From positions 216,768 through 280,767 of the forward strand of contig JAGRDY010000008.1 of NCBI GenBank assembly GCA_020446815.1: a DNA stretch of 64,000 nucleotides, written 5' to 3'. A model generated the notes under the pieces. The model ran no database searches. It was not told where the DNA came from and was given only the letters and a program-made list of their open reading frames with translations. The stretch is from Paracoccaceae bacterium. GTDB taxonomy: Bacteria > Pseudomonadota > Alphaproteobacteria > Rhodobacterales > Rhodobacteraceae. The translations under genes and the position numbers were made by a program. Below, in pieces: positions 28,699-39,077 of this stretch (position 1 is the first letter of the stretch; every line of letters begins with the position of its first letter).

Positions 28699-30165
28699 TC
28701 AACGCGGCCAGGGCAGCGAATAGGTCTTGACGTTGGTGAAGAATTTCATTGCCTCCAGCACACCTTCCTTGACGCCATTGCCGCTGTCCTTGATGCCGCC
28801 GAAGGGCGACATCTCAATACGGTAGCCGGGCTGTTCCCAGATGTTCACCGTACCGACATCGAGGCCGTTCACATAGGCGATGGCGCGGTTGAGATCATTG
28901 GTGCAGACGCCCGACGACAGGCCGAAATCGGTGCTGTTGGAAATTGCCATGACTTCGGCATCATTGTCGGGAACGCGGACGATGGGCACGATGGGGCCAA
29001 AGGTTTCCTCCATCACAAGTTCGCTGTCATGCGGCACGTTATCGACCACGATGGGAGGCAGCAGGGCGCCGCGCCGGCCGGGGTGATAAAGGATGCGTGC
29101 CCCCTGCTTTTCGGCATCATGGACCCGTTTTTCGAACAACTCGGCCGCTTTGGAATGGATCACGCAGCCAAGCTGGGTATCCGGGTCCATCGGGTCGCCG
29201 AACCGGATTGCCTTGGCCTTTGCCAGAACCAGTGGCACGAACCGGTCGGCGATACTTTCCTGTACCAGGATGCGCTTGACCGCCGTGCAACGCTGGCCGG
29301 AATTGCCGGTGGCACCTGCCACGGCGATGGTTGCGGCCTTTTCCAGATCGGCATCCGACAGATCGTTGAGAATGATGATCGGGTCATTGCCACCCAGTTC
29401 CAGCGCCGTACGCTTGTACCCGGCTTTGGAGGCGATCATCTTGCCCACCGGCACCCCGCCGGTAAAGGTGATGATGTCGATATTGGGATTGGTGATCATT
29501 TCGTCACCGATGTCCTGGGGCCAACCGGTCACGACCTGAAACATCTCATGCGGCAACCCCGCCTCGTAAAGGATGTCAGCCAGCGCAATTGCCGTCAGCG
29601 GCGTCAGCTCGGTCGGTTTGCAGACCACGCAATTGTTGGTGGCAATCGCGGGGGCGACCTTGTGGCTGACCATGTTCAGCGGGTGGTTGAAAGGCGTGAT
29701 CGCCGAGATTGCCCGCACCGGTTCGCGCAGGGTGAAAATCTTGCGTTCCTTGCCCTGGGGCGTCAGGTCGCAGGAAAAGATCTGGCCGTCGTCGAGAATG
29801 GCCATCTGGCCGGCAAGCATGAACACATCATAGGCGCGGCCGGTTTCATAAAGCGCGTGCTGCTTGCAGATGCCCAGTTCCAGCACCAGCCAATGGGCAA
29901 GTTCCTCGCGTTTGGAGCGGATCAGTTCGGCCGCCTTGAACAGGATCTGCTGTCGCTGATAGCGGCTGAGCTTCGGCCTGTAGGCCGCTGCGATCTCGAA
30001 TGCGCGGGCGGCATGTTCCGCCTTGCCCGCCGGAACCGTACCGATGACTTCGTCGGTATAGGGATAAAGCACCTCGATCACATCGTCGGCAAAGACGATT
30101 TCGCCGCCGATACGCATCCCTTCGTGGCGAATGCCGGTTTTGTCTTTCATCGCATTGTCTTTCAT
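28699..30165 (-). CDS. phnY: Phosphonoacetaldehyde dehydrogenase
   Basis: This 488-residue aldehyde dehydrogenase has [52 protein letters not shown] with the catalytic glutamate and [13 protein letters not shown] with the catalytic cysteine. Its place between phnA and pbfA, downstream of phnW, identifies it as PhnY, which oxidises phosphonoacetaldehyde to phosphonoacetate with NAD+. The ATG at 30165 overlaps nothing but lies one base after the phnA stop. An in-frame ATG at 30150 is an alternative, as both have weak ribosome sites. It is translated directly behind phnA, so coupling is likely. Confidence 0.92.
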   Translation of the reverse strand: MKDNAMKDKTGIRHEGMRIGGEIVFADDVIEVLYPYTDEVIGTVPAGKAEHAARAFEIAAAYRPKLSRYQRQQILFKAAELIRSKREELAHWLVLELGICKQHALYETGRAYDVFMLAGQMAILDDGQIFSCDLTPQGKERKIFTLREPVRAISAITPFNHPLNMVSHKVAPAIATNNCVVCKPTELTPLTAIALADILYEAGLPHEMFQVVTGWPQDIGDEMITNPNIDIITFTGGVPVGKMIASKAGYKRTALELGGNDPIIILNDLSDADLEKAATIAVAGATGNSGQRCTAVKRILVQESIADRFVPLVLAKAKAIRFGDPMDPDTQLGCVIHSKAAELFEKRVHDAEKQGARILYHPGRRGALLPPIVVDNVPHDSELVMEETFGPIVPIVRVPDNDAEVMAISNSTDFGLSSGVCTNDLNRAIAYVNGLDVGTVNIWEQPGYRIEMSPFGGIKDSGNGVKEGVLEAMKFFTNVKTYSLPWPR

Positions 30166-30166
30166 T

Positions 30167-31417
30167 TCAGAGCGCCGCGGCCGTGGTTGCATAGAAGAAC
30201 GCATCGAAATTGCGCAATACGGGCTGGTTGGGCAGATCGATCACCCGATTGACGATGAACGGCACTTCCTGCTCGGTCAAGCCGCCGTGGCTGCGCAGAG
30301 GCTCCTTCAGCGCCGCCAGGTCATGCCGGTGCGCCGAGGTACCGATGGTCATGCCTTCAGTCGAGATCATCACGATATCGCCGATGCGGTCGCCGGGCAA
30401 TTCGAAGCGGCGAACGGCCTCGGCCTTGCTCATCACCTCGAGGATTTCGGGACGGGCGGCAAGACGCGCGATGATCTCGGCCTGATTCGCGCCTTCGGGC
30501 AGATAGGCCGTGCCAAAGCCGCCAAGGGCGCCGTGATGAACCACATAAGGGTCGGTAATCGGCAATATCACCCGCGCTTTGCCTTCGCCCAGCCATGTGT
30601 CGAGAAGATCCTGGACGTAGATCACCGCCGGGTCGCCTTTTGCGTCATGCTTGGGCTTCATGCCATGGTCGGCGGTGACGACAATAGCCGCGCCCAGCGC
30701 ATCCAGTTCGCCCAGATACTTGTCGAACATCTTGTAGAATGCCTTCGCTTCGGGCTGTTCGGGGGCATATTTGTGCTGCACATAATCCGTTGTGGTGAGG
30801 TACATCACATCCGGTTTCCATTCGCGCAGGAGCTTGACGCCGGCGGCAAAGACGAATTCGGAGAGTTCGGCGGAATAAACCTCGGGCTGGGGCATGTTCA
30901 GCCATTTGCTGGCGGCGTCCTGGCCGTGCTCGGCCTTTGTGGAACTATCGGATTTTTCCGCCGAGAAGCATTTGGCACGATCATCGTCGAATTTCAGCCC
31001 GGCCCCCAGCAACGCACGCAGCTTGTCCTTGGCGGTGACGACCGCGACGCGGGCACCGGCTTCGTAGAATTTGGCGAAAACGGTCGGCGCGCGCAGGAAG
31101 CGCACATCATTCATCATCACTTCCTGGCCGGTCTCGGGCTCATACAGATAATTGCCGCAAATGCCGTGCACAGCGGGCGGCCGGCCGGTGGCGATGGAAA
31201 GGTTGTTGGGGTTGGTGAAAGACGGAATGACCGAATGGGCCAGCCGATCGGTGCCGGTTTCACGCATCCGCTTCAGCGTCGGCATCAACCCGTCCTTGAT
31301 CGCCACTTCCAGATAGGCCGGTTCGCACCCGTCCAGGCAGATCGCTATCGCGGGCACCTTCGGCCAGGGATAGGCGCGGTCATTGACCATCACGGGCGCA
31401 TGGGTGGTCTTGGTCAT
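30167..31417 (-). CDS. phnA: Phosphonoacetate hydrolase
   Basis: This 416-residue alkaline-phosphatase-superfamily enzyme hydrolyses phosphonoacetate to acetate and phosphate using two zinc ions. The metal and nucleophile regions are present: [33 protein letters not shown] with the nucleophile Thr, [14 protein letters not shown] and [13 protein letters not shown]. There is no signal peptide, so it is cytoplasmic. AAGGA lies six to seven bases before the ATG at 31417. It sits between phnW and phnY and completes the pathway from 2-aminoethylphosphonate to acetate and phosphate. Confidence 0.95.
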   Translation of the reverse strand: MTKTTHAPVMVNDRAYPWPKVPAIAICLDGCEPAYLEVAIKDGLMPTLKRMRETGTDRLAHSVIPSFTNPNNLSIATGRPPAVHGICGNYLYEPETGQEVMMNDVRFLRAPTVFAKFYEAGARVAVVTAKDKLRALLGAGLKFDDDRAKCFSAEKSDSSTKAEHGQDAASKWLNMPQPEVYSAELSEFVFAAGVKLLREWKPDVMYLTTTDYVQHKYAPEQPEAKAFYKMFDKYLGELDALGAAIVVTADHGMKPKHDAKGDPAVIYVQDLLDTWLGEGKARVILPITDPYVVHHGALGGFGTAYLPEGANQAEIIARLAARPEILEVMSKAEAVRRFELPGDRIGDIVMISTEGMTIGTSAHRHDLAALKEPLRSHGGLTEQEVPFIVNRVIDLPNQPVLRNFDAFFYATTAAAL

Positions 31418-31449
31418 TTCTTGTCCTTCCAACATGTCTTGTCTGTGTT

Positions 31450-32649
31450 TCACGCGGCCAGTTTCGCGCGTTCGGCAATGGCCGATGCGGGCGGGGCGGC
31501 ATCATCCACACCCATTTCCGCCAGGGCCTCGCCCGCCGCCGCAACAACCCGCGACATCACATGTTCATCCATCCGGCCTATGCAGCCGATACGGAACGAG
31601 TCGACCACGGTCAGCTTGCCGGGATAGATGATAAAGCCTCTTTGCTTCATCAGATCATAGAACCGGGCGAATTCGAAGTTAGGATGCGCCGGGTTGAAGA
31701 AGGTCACGATGATCGGGCTCAGCCATCGGTCCTTCAACAGGGTTTCAAACCCGAGATCGCGCATTCCGGCAACCATGACATCGCGGTTGCGGGTATACCG
31801 GGCGCCGCGCGCCGCAACACCCCCTTCGGCAGCATGGATGCGCAAGGCTTCGAGAAACGCGGCGACCACATGGGTCGGCGGCGTATAACGCCACTGCCCG
31901 GTTTTTACCATAGCCGCCCATTGCGCATGGACATCGAGCGACAGCGAATGACTATTGCCCTTGGTGGTTTCCAGCTCGGACTTGCGGGCGATGACGAAAC
32001 CAAAGCCTGGAACGCCCTCGATGCATTTGTTGGCCGAGGAAACCATCGCCTCATAGCGGATGCGGCTCACATCAAGATCCAGGGCGCCAAAGGCGCTCAT
32101 CGAATCGATCAACAGTTTACGGCCCCGCGCATAGACGGCCTCGGAAATTTCGGCGACCGGGTTCAAGATGCCAGACGAGGTTTCGCAGTGAATGGCAATG
32201 ACATGGCTGATGGCCGGATCGGCATCGAGCGCCGCGCCCACCTCATCGCCGCGCGGCGGCATGTAATCGCCCTTGTCGATCAGGCTATAGGCGCGGCCCA
32301 GATACCGCATGGTTTCCGCCGCGCGAAGCCCGTAGGCCCCGTTGGCCAGTACCAGCACCTTGCCATCCCTGGGAATGAAGGTGCCGAGCAGCGCCTCGAC
32401 GCAATAGGTTCCCGACCCCTGCATCGGTACGCAGACAAATTCGCCCCTGGTGTCGCCGGCAAGCGCGACAAGCTGATCGCAAAGCGATTTCGTCATGGCG
32501 CGAAAGTCACTATCCCACGACCCCCAATCACGAAGCATGGCCTGCTTGACTTCAAATGCGGTGGTCAGGGGGCCGGGGGTCAGCAGATAGGGCTCGCCCA
32601 GCGGCGGTGCCTGAAACGGTCGATTGTGGGAAGAGGCAGACGGTGACAT
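31450..32649 (-). CDS. phnW: 2-aminoethylphosphonate--pyruvate transaminase
   Basis: This 399-residue class V PLP aminotransferase has [20 protein letters not shown] at the start, [20 protein letters not shown], and the PLP lysine in [20 protein letters not shown]. It transfers the amino group of 2-aminoethylphosphonate to pyruvate, giving phosphonoacetaldehyde and alanine. The ATG at 32649 has GGAG six bases upstream; the frame stays open far upstream but homology starts here. It is the first gene of the phnW-phnA-phnY-pbfA operon and is divergent from a LysR regulator gene across 135 bases that contain a pair of direct repeats. Confidence 0.95.
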   Translation of the reverse strand: MSPSASSHNRPFQAPPLGEPYLLTPGPLTTAFEVKQAMLRDWGSWDSDFRAMTKSLCDQLVALAGDTRGEFVCVPMQGSGTYCVEALLGTFIPRDGKVLVLANGAYGLRAAETMRYLGRAYSLIDKGDYMPPRGDEVGAALDADPAISHVIAIHCETSSGILNPVAEISEAVYARGRKLLIDSMSAFGALDLDVSRIRYEAMVSSANKCIEGVPGFGFVIARKSELETTKGNSHSLSLDVHAQWAAMVKTGQWRYTPPTHVVAAFLEALRIHAAEGGVAARGARYTRNRDVMVAGMRDLGFETLLKDRWLSPIIVTFFNPAHPNFEFARFYDLMKQRGFIIYPGKLTVVDSFRIGCIGRMDEHVMSRVVAAAGEALAEMGVDDAAPPASAIAERAKLAA

Positions 32650-32697
32650 GGATGCTCCTTCGTGTCGGGCGGGTTTTCGAAGTGCTTTTGTCATGTG

Positions 32698-32739
32698 TTG
32701 ATCTATATGTAAAATCGTTATTTTAGATTGACCTATAAG
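32698..32739. promoter_or_regulatory. Direct-repeat operator candidate between phnW and its LysR gene
   Basis: TTGATCTATATG (32698-32709) and TTGACCTATAAG (32728-32739) match at 10 of 12 bases and are exactly 30 bases apart, about three helical turns. Between them lies AAAATCGTTATTTT with complementary 5-base ends. The stretch is strikingly AT-rich for this genome and lies in the divergent promoter gap, so it is a good candidate site for the LysR protein and the phnW promoter. Confidence 0.6.
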
Positions 32740-32784
32740 TTTGCCTCGAATATTGACGCTGTGCTGATGGAACGAGGATAGCCC

Positions 32785-33660
32785 ATGCGTTATGTACAGT
32801 TGCGTGCCTTTCACCATGTTGCGGTCTGTGGCGGGTTTTCCCGCGCGGCAGAATATCTGCGCCTGACCCAGCCGGCGATTTCCGATCAGGTGCGCAAGCT
32901 GGAGGAAGAATATGATGTGTTGCTGTTCAACAGGCACAAGAAGCAGGTCGCGATGACGCCATCGGGTGAAAAGCTGCTGGAAATCACCCGGCGGCTTTTC
33001 GACAATGAAGAACAGGCGCTGGAACTGCTGTCGGAAAGCCGTGCGCTCAGGTCCGGGACGTTGCGCATCGTGGCGGATTCCGCCCATCATGTGCTGCACA
33101 TTTTGGCCCGTTTCCGCGAAACCCACCCCGGTGTCCGGGTCACCTTTCACAGCGGCAATACCGACGAGGTGATCAACAGGTTATATAGCTACGAGGCCGA
33201 TATCGGTGTTCTGGGGGATATGCCTGCGGCCCGCGATTTCGAATGTGTTCAGCTCAACTCGACACCGATTTCCGCCTTTGTCGCCGCCTGTCACCCTTTG
33301 GCCGAACGGCGATCGCTCTCATTTGCCGAGCTTGCGAAGCTGCCTTTGGTGCTACGCGAAAAGGGGTCTCGGACGCGCAGCAAACTTGAAGAGACTGCAT
33401 CCGCCGCAGGTTACAGCTTGCAACCCGTGATCGAAGCCGAAGGGCGCGAAGCGGTGCGTGAAATCGTCGCCTCGGGCGCAGGCGTCGGGTTCGTATCTGC
33501 CGCAGAGTTTGGCCAGGACGCGCGGCTGGTAAGGATCGACATAGAGGGCGGCGAAGCGATGACGATGGACGAGGCACTGATCTGCCTGAGTGACCGCAAG
33601 GGCGGCAAACTGGTGCAGGCTTTCCTTGACATTGCGCGCGGTTTCGCAGCCGAAGCGTAG
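32785..33660 (+). CDS. LysR-type regulator of the 2-aminoethylphosphonate operon
   Basis: This 291-residue protein has a LysR winged helix at residues 4-60 ([40 protein letters not shown]) and an effector domain with [17 protein letters not shown], usual for ligand binding. It is divergent from phnW, the standard layout for a LysR activator of 2-aminoethylphosphonate catabolism, so it probably responds to that compound or a pathway intermediate rather than to phosphate starvation. AGGA lies about seven bases before the ATG. It converges on the hydantoinase-A-like gene with a gap of only ten bases. Confidence 0.88.
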   Translation: MRYVQLRAFHHVAVCGGFSRAAEYLRLTQPAISDQVRKLEEEYDVLLFNRHKKQVAMTPSGEKLLEITRRLFDNEEQALELLSESRALRSGTLRIVADSAHHVLHILARFRETHPGVRVTFHSGNTDEVINRLYSYEADIGVLGDMPAARDFECVQLNSTPISAFVAACHPLAERRSLSFAELAKLPLVLREKGSRTRSKLEETASAAGYSLQPVIEAEGREAVREIVASGAGVGFVSAAEFGQDARLVRIDIEGGEAMTMDEALICLSDRKGGKLVQAFLDIARGFAAEA

Positions 33661-33670
33661 AGCGGCATGT

Positions 33671-35683
33671 TCAGTTTCGGGCAATGCGCGGCCGGCCATG
33701 CGCCGTTACCTTCAGCCTGGCCTCGATGAAGATCGTCTGACCTTCGATTTCCACCTCGGACAGGTTCTGTTCGGATGTCAGGCGTATTTCTTCGATACCC
33801 GCCCTGCCTGCCTTTTGCAAAGCCTCCTCGGTCAGGGCCGCCTGCAAGGCGGCAAGTGCGGTGCCACGGTCAGAGAAGGTTTCCGGCCCGGTCGGCAGAT
33901 GCACCACAAAACGCCCCGGACCAGGGCTGGTGACGCTTCCTTCGGCATGCATGGCGATCTGTCCGACAACCGCGCCGATGGCATTGGCAACGCCGGCGTG
34001 TTCAGGCAGGACCATGCGTACCCCGAGCCGTTCACCGACCGCGCCGTAATAGCTGGGTGCGGAGGCCCCGAGGCCGATCACAGGTACACCCAGCGTGGCG
34101 GAAATCTGCACCACATCCTTGTGCCCATCCAACGCCGCCAGCATCACTGGATGACGCGCCAGGGTTTCGGGGGAATTATTCCCCCAATCGCGACGGTCTT
34201 CAAAAAAGGCCGCCTCCAGGAGGCAATCGACGGTTTGCGATTGCAGTTGATCAATGATCGCCAGAGCCAGGGCTTCGGGCCCCGGCGTAATCCGGTCGCC
34301 ACGGCCATTTCTCCGGCGGGCAAACAGCGTCACGGCCTTGGTCGCGGCGGCACCGTCCCAGCTATCCAGCTTGCCCAGCACATGCGACGCATCCGACGGG
34401 GTCACCCCGGCAATCATCACCTCGCCCTGTGAAACCAGCCGCATCAATGCCGGATGTTCCAGCCGGGTTCTCACGGCATCGGAAAGCCGTAACGGCCCCC
34501 CAAGCAGCCGAGCCACCACTGCCTCTTCACGCCCCGACAGTCCCGCGGGCGGATGATCTTGCCACATCGGCAAGACAAACCGGCCGTCATGTTCACCCGG
34601 AGATTCGAGCAACAATGCCTTGTCCAGCGCCTCGTGGACCAGATCCGGCCAACGGCTTGCCGCAAGCGCCACGGGAACCAGCCGCCGCGGCCCGAGACGC
34701 AGCCGGGTTGCCATCCCCTCGACAAGATTAACCTCGCTGTCACCGCCAAGGCCGGTGGTGCGCATTGCCACCGCCTCGACCATGGTGCGATATTTTCCGA
34801 CACGGGCACCCATCGGGTCGATCGCCGGTTTCCCATTTCGCAGCAGGCAGACATCGGTCGTGGTGCCGCCAATATCGCTGACAAGGGCATCCTTTTCACC
34901 TGTCAGCCAGCTTGCCCCGGCGATCGAGGCGGCAGGGCCGGACAGGATCGTTTCGATGGGATGCTCGCGTGCAAGCACCGCCGATACCAAGGCCCCGTCA
35001 CCACGCACCACCATAAGCGGGGCGCGAATACCCAAATGGGCCATATGTGCCTCGCAGGATGACACGAGGTGGTCGATCATGCCGATCAGGCGTGCGTTCA
35101 GCACAGCCGTCAGTGCCCGACGCGGGCCGTTCAGGGCAGCGGAAAGTTCGTGCGAACAGGTTACCGGCCGCCCGGTGATCCTGCGGATCAGATCACGCGC
35201 AGCAAGTTCGTGGCCCGGATTGCGGGTGGCAAAGCTCGCCGCCACGGCAAAACCGGTAATCCCTGGCCCGAGTGCGGCCAATTCAGTCTCTAATGCGGCC
35301 AGATTCAGCGTCGAGATTTCGGCGCCGGCATGGGTGTGCCCGCCAGAAAGCCAAATCACCGGATCGCCCTTCAGGGCGTCTTCCAACCCGGCGCGGGCCA
35401 GCTCGGATGTGTCGAATCCGATGAAGATCAATGCCACGCGCCCGCCCTGACCTTCGACGAGTGCGTTGGTCGCCAAAGTCGTCGACAGCGAGACCATGGC
35501 GATATCGGTCGCCTCGATCCCGGCATTGGCGATCGCCATATCGATCGCGCTGCCGACACCATGAGAAAGATCGGGGCGGGTCGTCAGCGATTTGGCCGAG
35601 GCGATGACCCGGTCTTCGGTGTCATCCAGAACAACGGCATCAGTGTAGGTTCCGCCAGTATCAACGCCAAGTAAGAGTGCCAT
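33671..35683 (-). CDS. Hydantoinase/oxoprolinase A-like protein (HyuA family), without HyuB partner
   Basis: This 670-residue protein has the ASKHA-type ATP-binding signature of the family: LLGVDTGGTYTDAVVLDD at the start and VSDIGGTTTDVCLLRNGKPA in the middle, with an N-terminal and a main HyuA domain. HyuA proteins normally pair with HyuB to open hydantoin or oxoproline rings with ATP, or with partners in carboxylases. No HyuB-like gene is adjacent. It is the last gene of a minus-strand row with a GMC oxidoreductase, an MttB-like methyltransferase and two flavoprotein-aminomethyltransferase fusions, which hints at a methylated or cyclic amine such as an N-methylhydantoin. AGGAAACACGA precedes the ATG. 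Confidence 0.8.
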   Translation of the reverse strand: MALLLGVDTGGTYTDAVVLDDTEDRVIASAKSLTTRPDLSHGVGSAIDMAIANAGIEATDIAMVSLSTTLATNALVEGQGGRVALIFIGFDTSELARAGLEDALKGDPVIWLSGGHTHAGAEISTLNLAALETELAALGPGITGFAVAASFATRNPGHELAARDLIRRITGRPVTCSHELSAALNGPRRALTAVLNARLIGMIDHLVSSCEAHMAHLGIRAPLMVVRGDGALVSAVLAREHPIETILSGPAASIAGASWLTGEKDALVSDIGGTTTDVCLLRNGKPAIDPMGARVGKYRTMVEAVAMRTTGLGGDSEVNLVEGMATRLRLGPRRLVPVALAASRWPDLVHEALDKALLLESPGEHDGRFVLPMWQDHPPAGLSGREEAVVARLLGGPLRLSDAVRTRLEHPALMRLVSQGEVMIAGVTPSDASHVLGKLDSWDGAAATKAVTLFARRRNGRGDRITPGPEALALAIIDQLQSQTVDCLLEAAFFEDRRDWGNNSPETLARHPVMLAALDGHKDVVQISATLGVPVIGLGASAPSYYGAVGERLGVRMVLPEHAGVANAIGAVVGQIAMHAEGSVTSPGPGRFVVHLPTGPETFSDRGTALAALQAALTEEALQKAGRAGIEEIRLTSEQNLSEVEIEGQTIFIEARLKVTAHGRPRIARN

Positions 35684-35712
35684 TCGTGTTTCCTGTCCCC
35701 TGCCGAGAGAAA

Positions 35713-37332
35713 CTACGCATCCGCCAGGATGCGCTCCGCACCGATCCAGCCAACCAGAATGCTCGGGGCATTGGTATTGCCCCCGATCAGCGCGGGAAAG
35801 ACCGATGCGTCACAAACACGCAGGCCTTCGGTGCCATGAACCTTCAGATCCGGGCCTGTCACGGAACTTGCCGCGTCCATGCCCATGCGCGCCGTACAGG
35901 ACGGGTGATACACCGTGCCCGACCGGGCGCGCATGTCTGCGATCAGGTCCGCGTCGCTTCGCACCTCCGGTCCGGGGCGCAGCTCTTCGGCAATCAGCCC
36001 GCGCATCGGATCGCAGGCGGCGATCCGGCGAAGAAACTTCACCGCCGTCAGCATTTCCGCCACATCCTGATCGGTCGAATAGGCATTGGCGACGATCTTC
36101 GGATGCGCGAAGGGATCGCTGGAATGGAGCGTGATCCGGCCCCGGCTTGTCGGCCGGCAATTCGACAGGCCCAGAGACAGGCCTGAAAACGGATCCGGCG
36201 TCAGCAGCGGGCGTTCGCCGTCGCGGGGGATAAGCGTGGAAAACGCCTGCATGTAAAGCTGCATGTTGGGGCGCGGCAAATCCGGGCTGGTGCGGAAAAA
36301 GCCGCCGGCATGATTGATCGACTTGGCCAGGGGCCCGCCACCGGTCAGGAAATATTGCATTCCCACCCACATCTTGCCCCACCAGGGACGCAGGATGTCA
36401 TTGTAGGTCGGCACCTTCATCCGCCAAGTATAGTTCAAACCCTGATGATCGCTCAGATGGGCGCCCACGTTCGGATTGTCGGCAACCACGGGCAGGCCCT
36501 TGTCCTTCAGGTGCCCGGCCGCGCCGATGCCCGACAGCATCAAAAGCTGTGGCGAGTTGATGGCCCCACCCGACAGGATCACCTCGCGCCCCGCGCGTAT
36601 CTGGTGCAGGGTGCCCTTATGGCGGTATTCGACACCGCTGGCGCGGCGGCCCTCAAAAATAACCCGGCTGACCTGGGCATCGGTGAGGACGGTGACATTG
36701 CCGCGTTTCATCGCAGGGCGCAGAAACGCCCGTGCCGCCGAATTGCGCCGGCGGCCCTTTATGGTCATCTGGTAGATGCCTACGCCTTCCTGTTCGGCCC
36801 CGTTGAAATCCTTGTTGGCCGCCAACCCGGCGGCGCCGGCCGATTTGATGAACGTATCGCAAAGCGGATGCAGGTCATGACGGTTGGCGGAAATGAACAA
36901 GGGACCGCCGGTGCCCCGATAGGCGTCGCCGCCGGCTTCGTTGTCCTCGATCTGGCGGTAGGCCGCCCGGACCGCCTGCGGCCCCCAGGCATCCCCGGCA
37001 AGGGCGCCCCAGTCCGTGTAGTCGCTGGCATGACCGCGAATCCAGACCATCGCATTGATCGAACTGGAACCGCCCAGAATACGCCCTCTTGGCCAGTGAT
37101 CGCGGTTGCCCGCCAGCCCGGGGTCTGGCTCGGTCTTGTAAAGCCAATTGACGGCGGGATCATAGAACAGCTTGCCGTAGCCCAATGGCAGGTGAACATA
37201 AAACCGCCGGTCGCTGCCACCCGCTTCGAGCACGAGCACCCTGTACCGCCCGTTGACCGAAAGGCGTTCGGCCAGCACGCATCCCGCGGATCCGGCGCCG
37301 ACAATGATATAGTCGAATTTCGTCTCTGGCAC
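35713..37332 (-). CDS. GMC-family FAD oxidoreductase (choline dehydrogenase-like)
   Basis: This 539-residue flavoprotein has YIIVGAGSAGCVLAERLS for ADP binding, GRILGGSSSINAMVWIRG, and the family signatures GAINSPQLLMLSGIG and MGMDAASSVTGPDLKVHG. BetA-type choline dehydrogenase is the closest familiar group, but many GMC alcohol oxidoreductases share these motifs and the substrate is not settled. The beta-strand segment YHPSCTARMG carries the catalytic-base histidine. It lies between the MttB homologue and HyuA on the same strand, suggesting oxidation of an alcohol in the same pathway. The start is a GTG at 37332. A hairpin separates it from the MttB-like gene. Confidence 0.85.
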   Translation of the reverse strand: MPETKFDYIIVGAGSAGCVLAERLSVNGRYRVLVLEAGGSDRRFYVHLPLGYGKLFYDPAVNWLYKTEPDPGLAGNRDHWPRGRILGGSSSINAMVWIRGHASDYTDWGALAGDAWGPQAVRAAYRQIEDNEAGGDAYRGTGGPLFISANRHDLHPLCDTFIKSAGAAGLAANKDFNGAEQEGVGIYQMTIKGRRRNSAARAFLRPAMKRGNVTVLTDAQVSRVIFEGRRASGVEYRHKGTLHQIRAGREVILSGGAINSPQLLMLSGIGAAGHLKDKGLPVVADNPNVGAHLSDHQGLNYTWRMKVPTYNDILRPWWGKMWVGMQYFLTGGGPLAKSINHAGGFFRTSPDLPRPNMQLYMQAFSTLIPRDGERPLLTPDPFSGLSLGLSNCRPTSRGRITLHSSDPFAHPKIVANAYSTDQDVAEMLTAVKFLRRIAACDPMRGLIAEELRPGPEVRSDADLIADMRARSGTVYHPSCTARMGMDAASSVTGPDLKVHGTEGLRVCDASVFPALIGGNTNAPSILVGWIGAERILADA

Positions 37333-37371
37333 GGCGCGTGGAATCCTTTTTCCACTGACGAGAGATCAACA

Positions 37372-37393
37372 GAAGGCGATGATTTACGCCTTC
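37372..37393. repeat. Intercistronic hairpin between the MttB-like and GMC genes
   Basis: GAAGGCG and CGCCTTC form a perfect 7-bp stem around an eight-base AT-rich loop in the 104-base gap. It could modulate expression between the two genes; no T-run follows on the minus strand. Confidence 0.5.
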
Positions 37394-37436
37394 AATTGCG
37401 ACGGCAAAAGTCGTTTTTACTCAATTCGATCGGCCG

Positions 37437-38990
37437 TCAGCGGAAATAGATATTATAGGCCTTGCGGATAGCCTGATCGAGTGCGGGGTCAATCACACTG
37501 CCTGCCTTTGCCAGAATATCGTTCTTGCGGGCGATCGCGGCATCCAGCAGCAACGGCTTTCCGGCCTCGTTCCATTCCTTGGGGCTCATCCGGTTGGCAA
37601 CAGAGGGATAGATATATTCCGTCTGCATCAGCGCTAGCGTCTGATCGGCACCAAGGTAATGGCCCGGCCCGCCCATGCAAACGGCTTTCATCGCCTCGAT
37701 GCTGGTGCTGTCTTCGTTCACATCGATCCCGCGCACAAGGCGCATGGCCTGGCCCAGAAGATCGTCCCCGAGCACCAGGCTCTCCATGCAGAACCCCAAT
37801 AGCGAGGCATGCATCCCCACCGCCTCATAGCACATATTCAATCCGGCAAGACCTGCCAGCGCATTGGTGATGCCCTGCTCCCAGCCTGCCTGCATGTCTG
37901 GCAGCTTGCTGTCGGAAATGCCGCTCGCCGCACCCCCCGGCAGGTCATAAAACCGGTGCATCTGCGCGCAGCCCGCCGTCAAGAGCGCCTGTTCGGCCGA
38001 TCCGCCCGACATGGCCCCTGTCCGCAGGTCCGATACGAAAGGCCAGGTGCCGAAAATGGCCGGTGCGCCCTTCTTGATCGCGTTGACATAGACAACGCCC
38101 GCCAGGCATTCCGCAACCGCCTGAACGATGGTCAACGCAATAGGCGCCGGGGCCGTGGCTCCGGCCTGCCCGGCGGAAAGCAACAGCATCGGCATCCCGC
38201 GACGGATGCATTCCTCCATCGTGATGCAGCTTTCCTCGGCAAATTTCATCGGCGGTACGACAAAGCAGTTGGAGTTCGACACGAAGGGGCGTTCGAGCCA
38301 TTTTTCCTCGCCGCCCGCCACCATGTAGAGCATGTCGAAACAGTCCTTGACGTGGCTCGGATCACTGAAAGATGTGCCGACATGCTTGCGTGTGCCCGAA
38401 AGCGACCCGTAAAGGGTATTCAGATCCATCTCCAGGTTATCCAACACATCGCGGCAGACCATGGTGCGCTGATAGAAATGGATATTGTCGAGATTCTCGA
38501 CCAATCGCGCCGCATCATAAAGATCCTGCGCGGTGGAGTCGCGATACTCCAGCGTGACCGGATCGACAATATGTACGGCGGCGCCCGCAGTGCCGTAATG
38601 AACCCTGGTGCCGCACAGATGCAGGTCGTGCCGGGGGTCGCGCGCATGAAGCGTGATATCGCGCGCCGCTACCGCCAGCATATCCTCGACCAGGGCGCGA
38701 GGAAAGCGGATGCGCCCGTCCTCACCCAGAATGGCGCCCGCCTCGGTAAGCAGCCTCACCCCCGATTCCGGTGCCTGACTAAGCCCGATCACCTCGAGCG
38801 CCTCAAGGGCCGCGGCGTGGATTCGGGCCACATCCGCATCGCTCAACGGTTTGTACTGCCCCCCAGGCATGCCGGGGCGAACCGGGCGAACCGCTTCTGT
38901 CAGGGGGGCCGCCCGCAATGCGCGGCGCGCCTCGCGCCCGCCCGCCCGCGCCGGGCGTTTCGCTTCCATCTTCAGCGCTTCTTCCGACAT
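37437..38990 (-). CDS. MttB-superfamily corrinoid methyltransferase homologue without pyrrolysine
   Basis: This 517-residue protein belongs to the trimethylamine methyltransferase (MttB) superfamily: YGTAGAAVHIVDPVTLEYRD, MLLLSAGQAGATAPAPIALT, IFGTWPFVSDLRTGAMSGGS, and GGPGHYLGADQTLALMQTEY. The frame has no internal amber codon, so it is of the pyrrolysine-free group. Members characterised in anaerobes demethylate glycine betaine, proline betaine or carnitine onto a corrinoid protein. No corrinoid protein or activator gene lies in this window. The N-terminal 35 residues are basic and Ala/Arg-rich. I chose the ATG at 38990 because GGAG sits eight bases upstream. The surrounding flavoprotein genes suggest quaternary-amine catabolism. 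Confidence 0.88.
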   Translation of the reverse strand: MSEEALKMEAKRPARAGGREARRALRAAPLTEAVRPVRPGMPGGQYKPLSDADVARIHAAALEALEVIGLSQAPESGVRLLTEAGAILGEDGRIRFPRALVEDMLAVAARDITLHARDPRHDLHLCGTRVHYGTAGAAVHIVDPVTLEYRDSTAQDLYDAARLVENLDNIHFYQRTMVCRDVLDNLEMDLNTLYGSLSGTRKHVGTSFSDPSHVKDCFDMLYMVAGGEEKWLERPFVSNSNCFVVPPMKFAEESCITMEECIRRGMPMLLLSAGQAGATAPAPIALTIVQAVAECLAGVVYVNAIKKGAPAIFGTWPFVSDLRTGAMSGGSAEQALLTAGCAQMHRFYDLPGGAASGISDSKLPDMQAGWEQGITNALAGLAGLNMCYEAVGMHASLLGFCMESLVLGDDLLGQAMRLVRGIDVNEDSTSIEAMKAVCMGGPGHYLGADQTLALMQTEYIYPSVANRMSPKEWNEAGKPLLLDAAIARKNDILAKAGSVIDPALDQAIRKAYNIYFR

Positions 38991-39048
38991 TTTCGTCACT
39001 CCATTGAAAGACTGCTGCTTTCGGCTTGGGTCAAATACCTTCCGGGGT

Positions 39049-39069
39049 CCGGGGGCGCAAAGCCCCCGG
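39049..39069 (-). terminator. GC-rich hairpin between the first flavoprotein gene and the MttB-like gene
   Basis: CCGGGGGC and GCCCCCGG form a perfect 8-bp stem around GCAAA, nine bases beyond the stop of the flavoprotein gene on the minus strand. The downstream bases (ACCCCGGAAGGTATTTGACC) have only a short T-run. Partial termination would lower expression of the MttB, GMC and HyuA genes relative to the flavoproteins. Confidence 0.6.
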
Positions 39070-39077
39070 CTTGCCGG

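Noticed and set aside
27937-30252. 771-codon plus-strand frame opposite pbfA and phnY
   Set aside because: It mirrors two well-conserved enzymes on the minus strand and has no recognisable domain; GC-rich coding DNA often leaves such frames open.
33671-35683. Complete ATP-dependent hydantoinase or oxoprolinase
   Set aside because: Only the A-type subunit is present; no HyuB-like gene is in the window, so the activity cannot be assigned.
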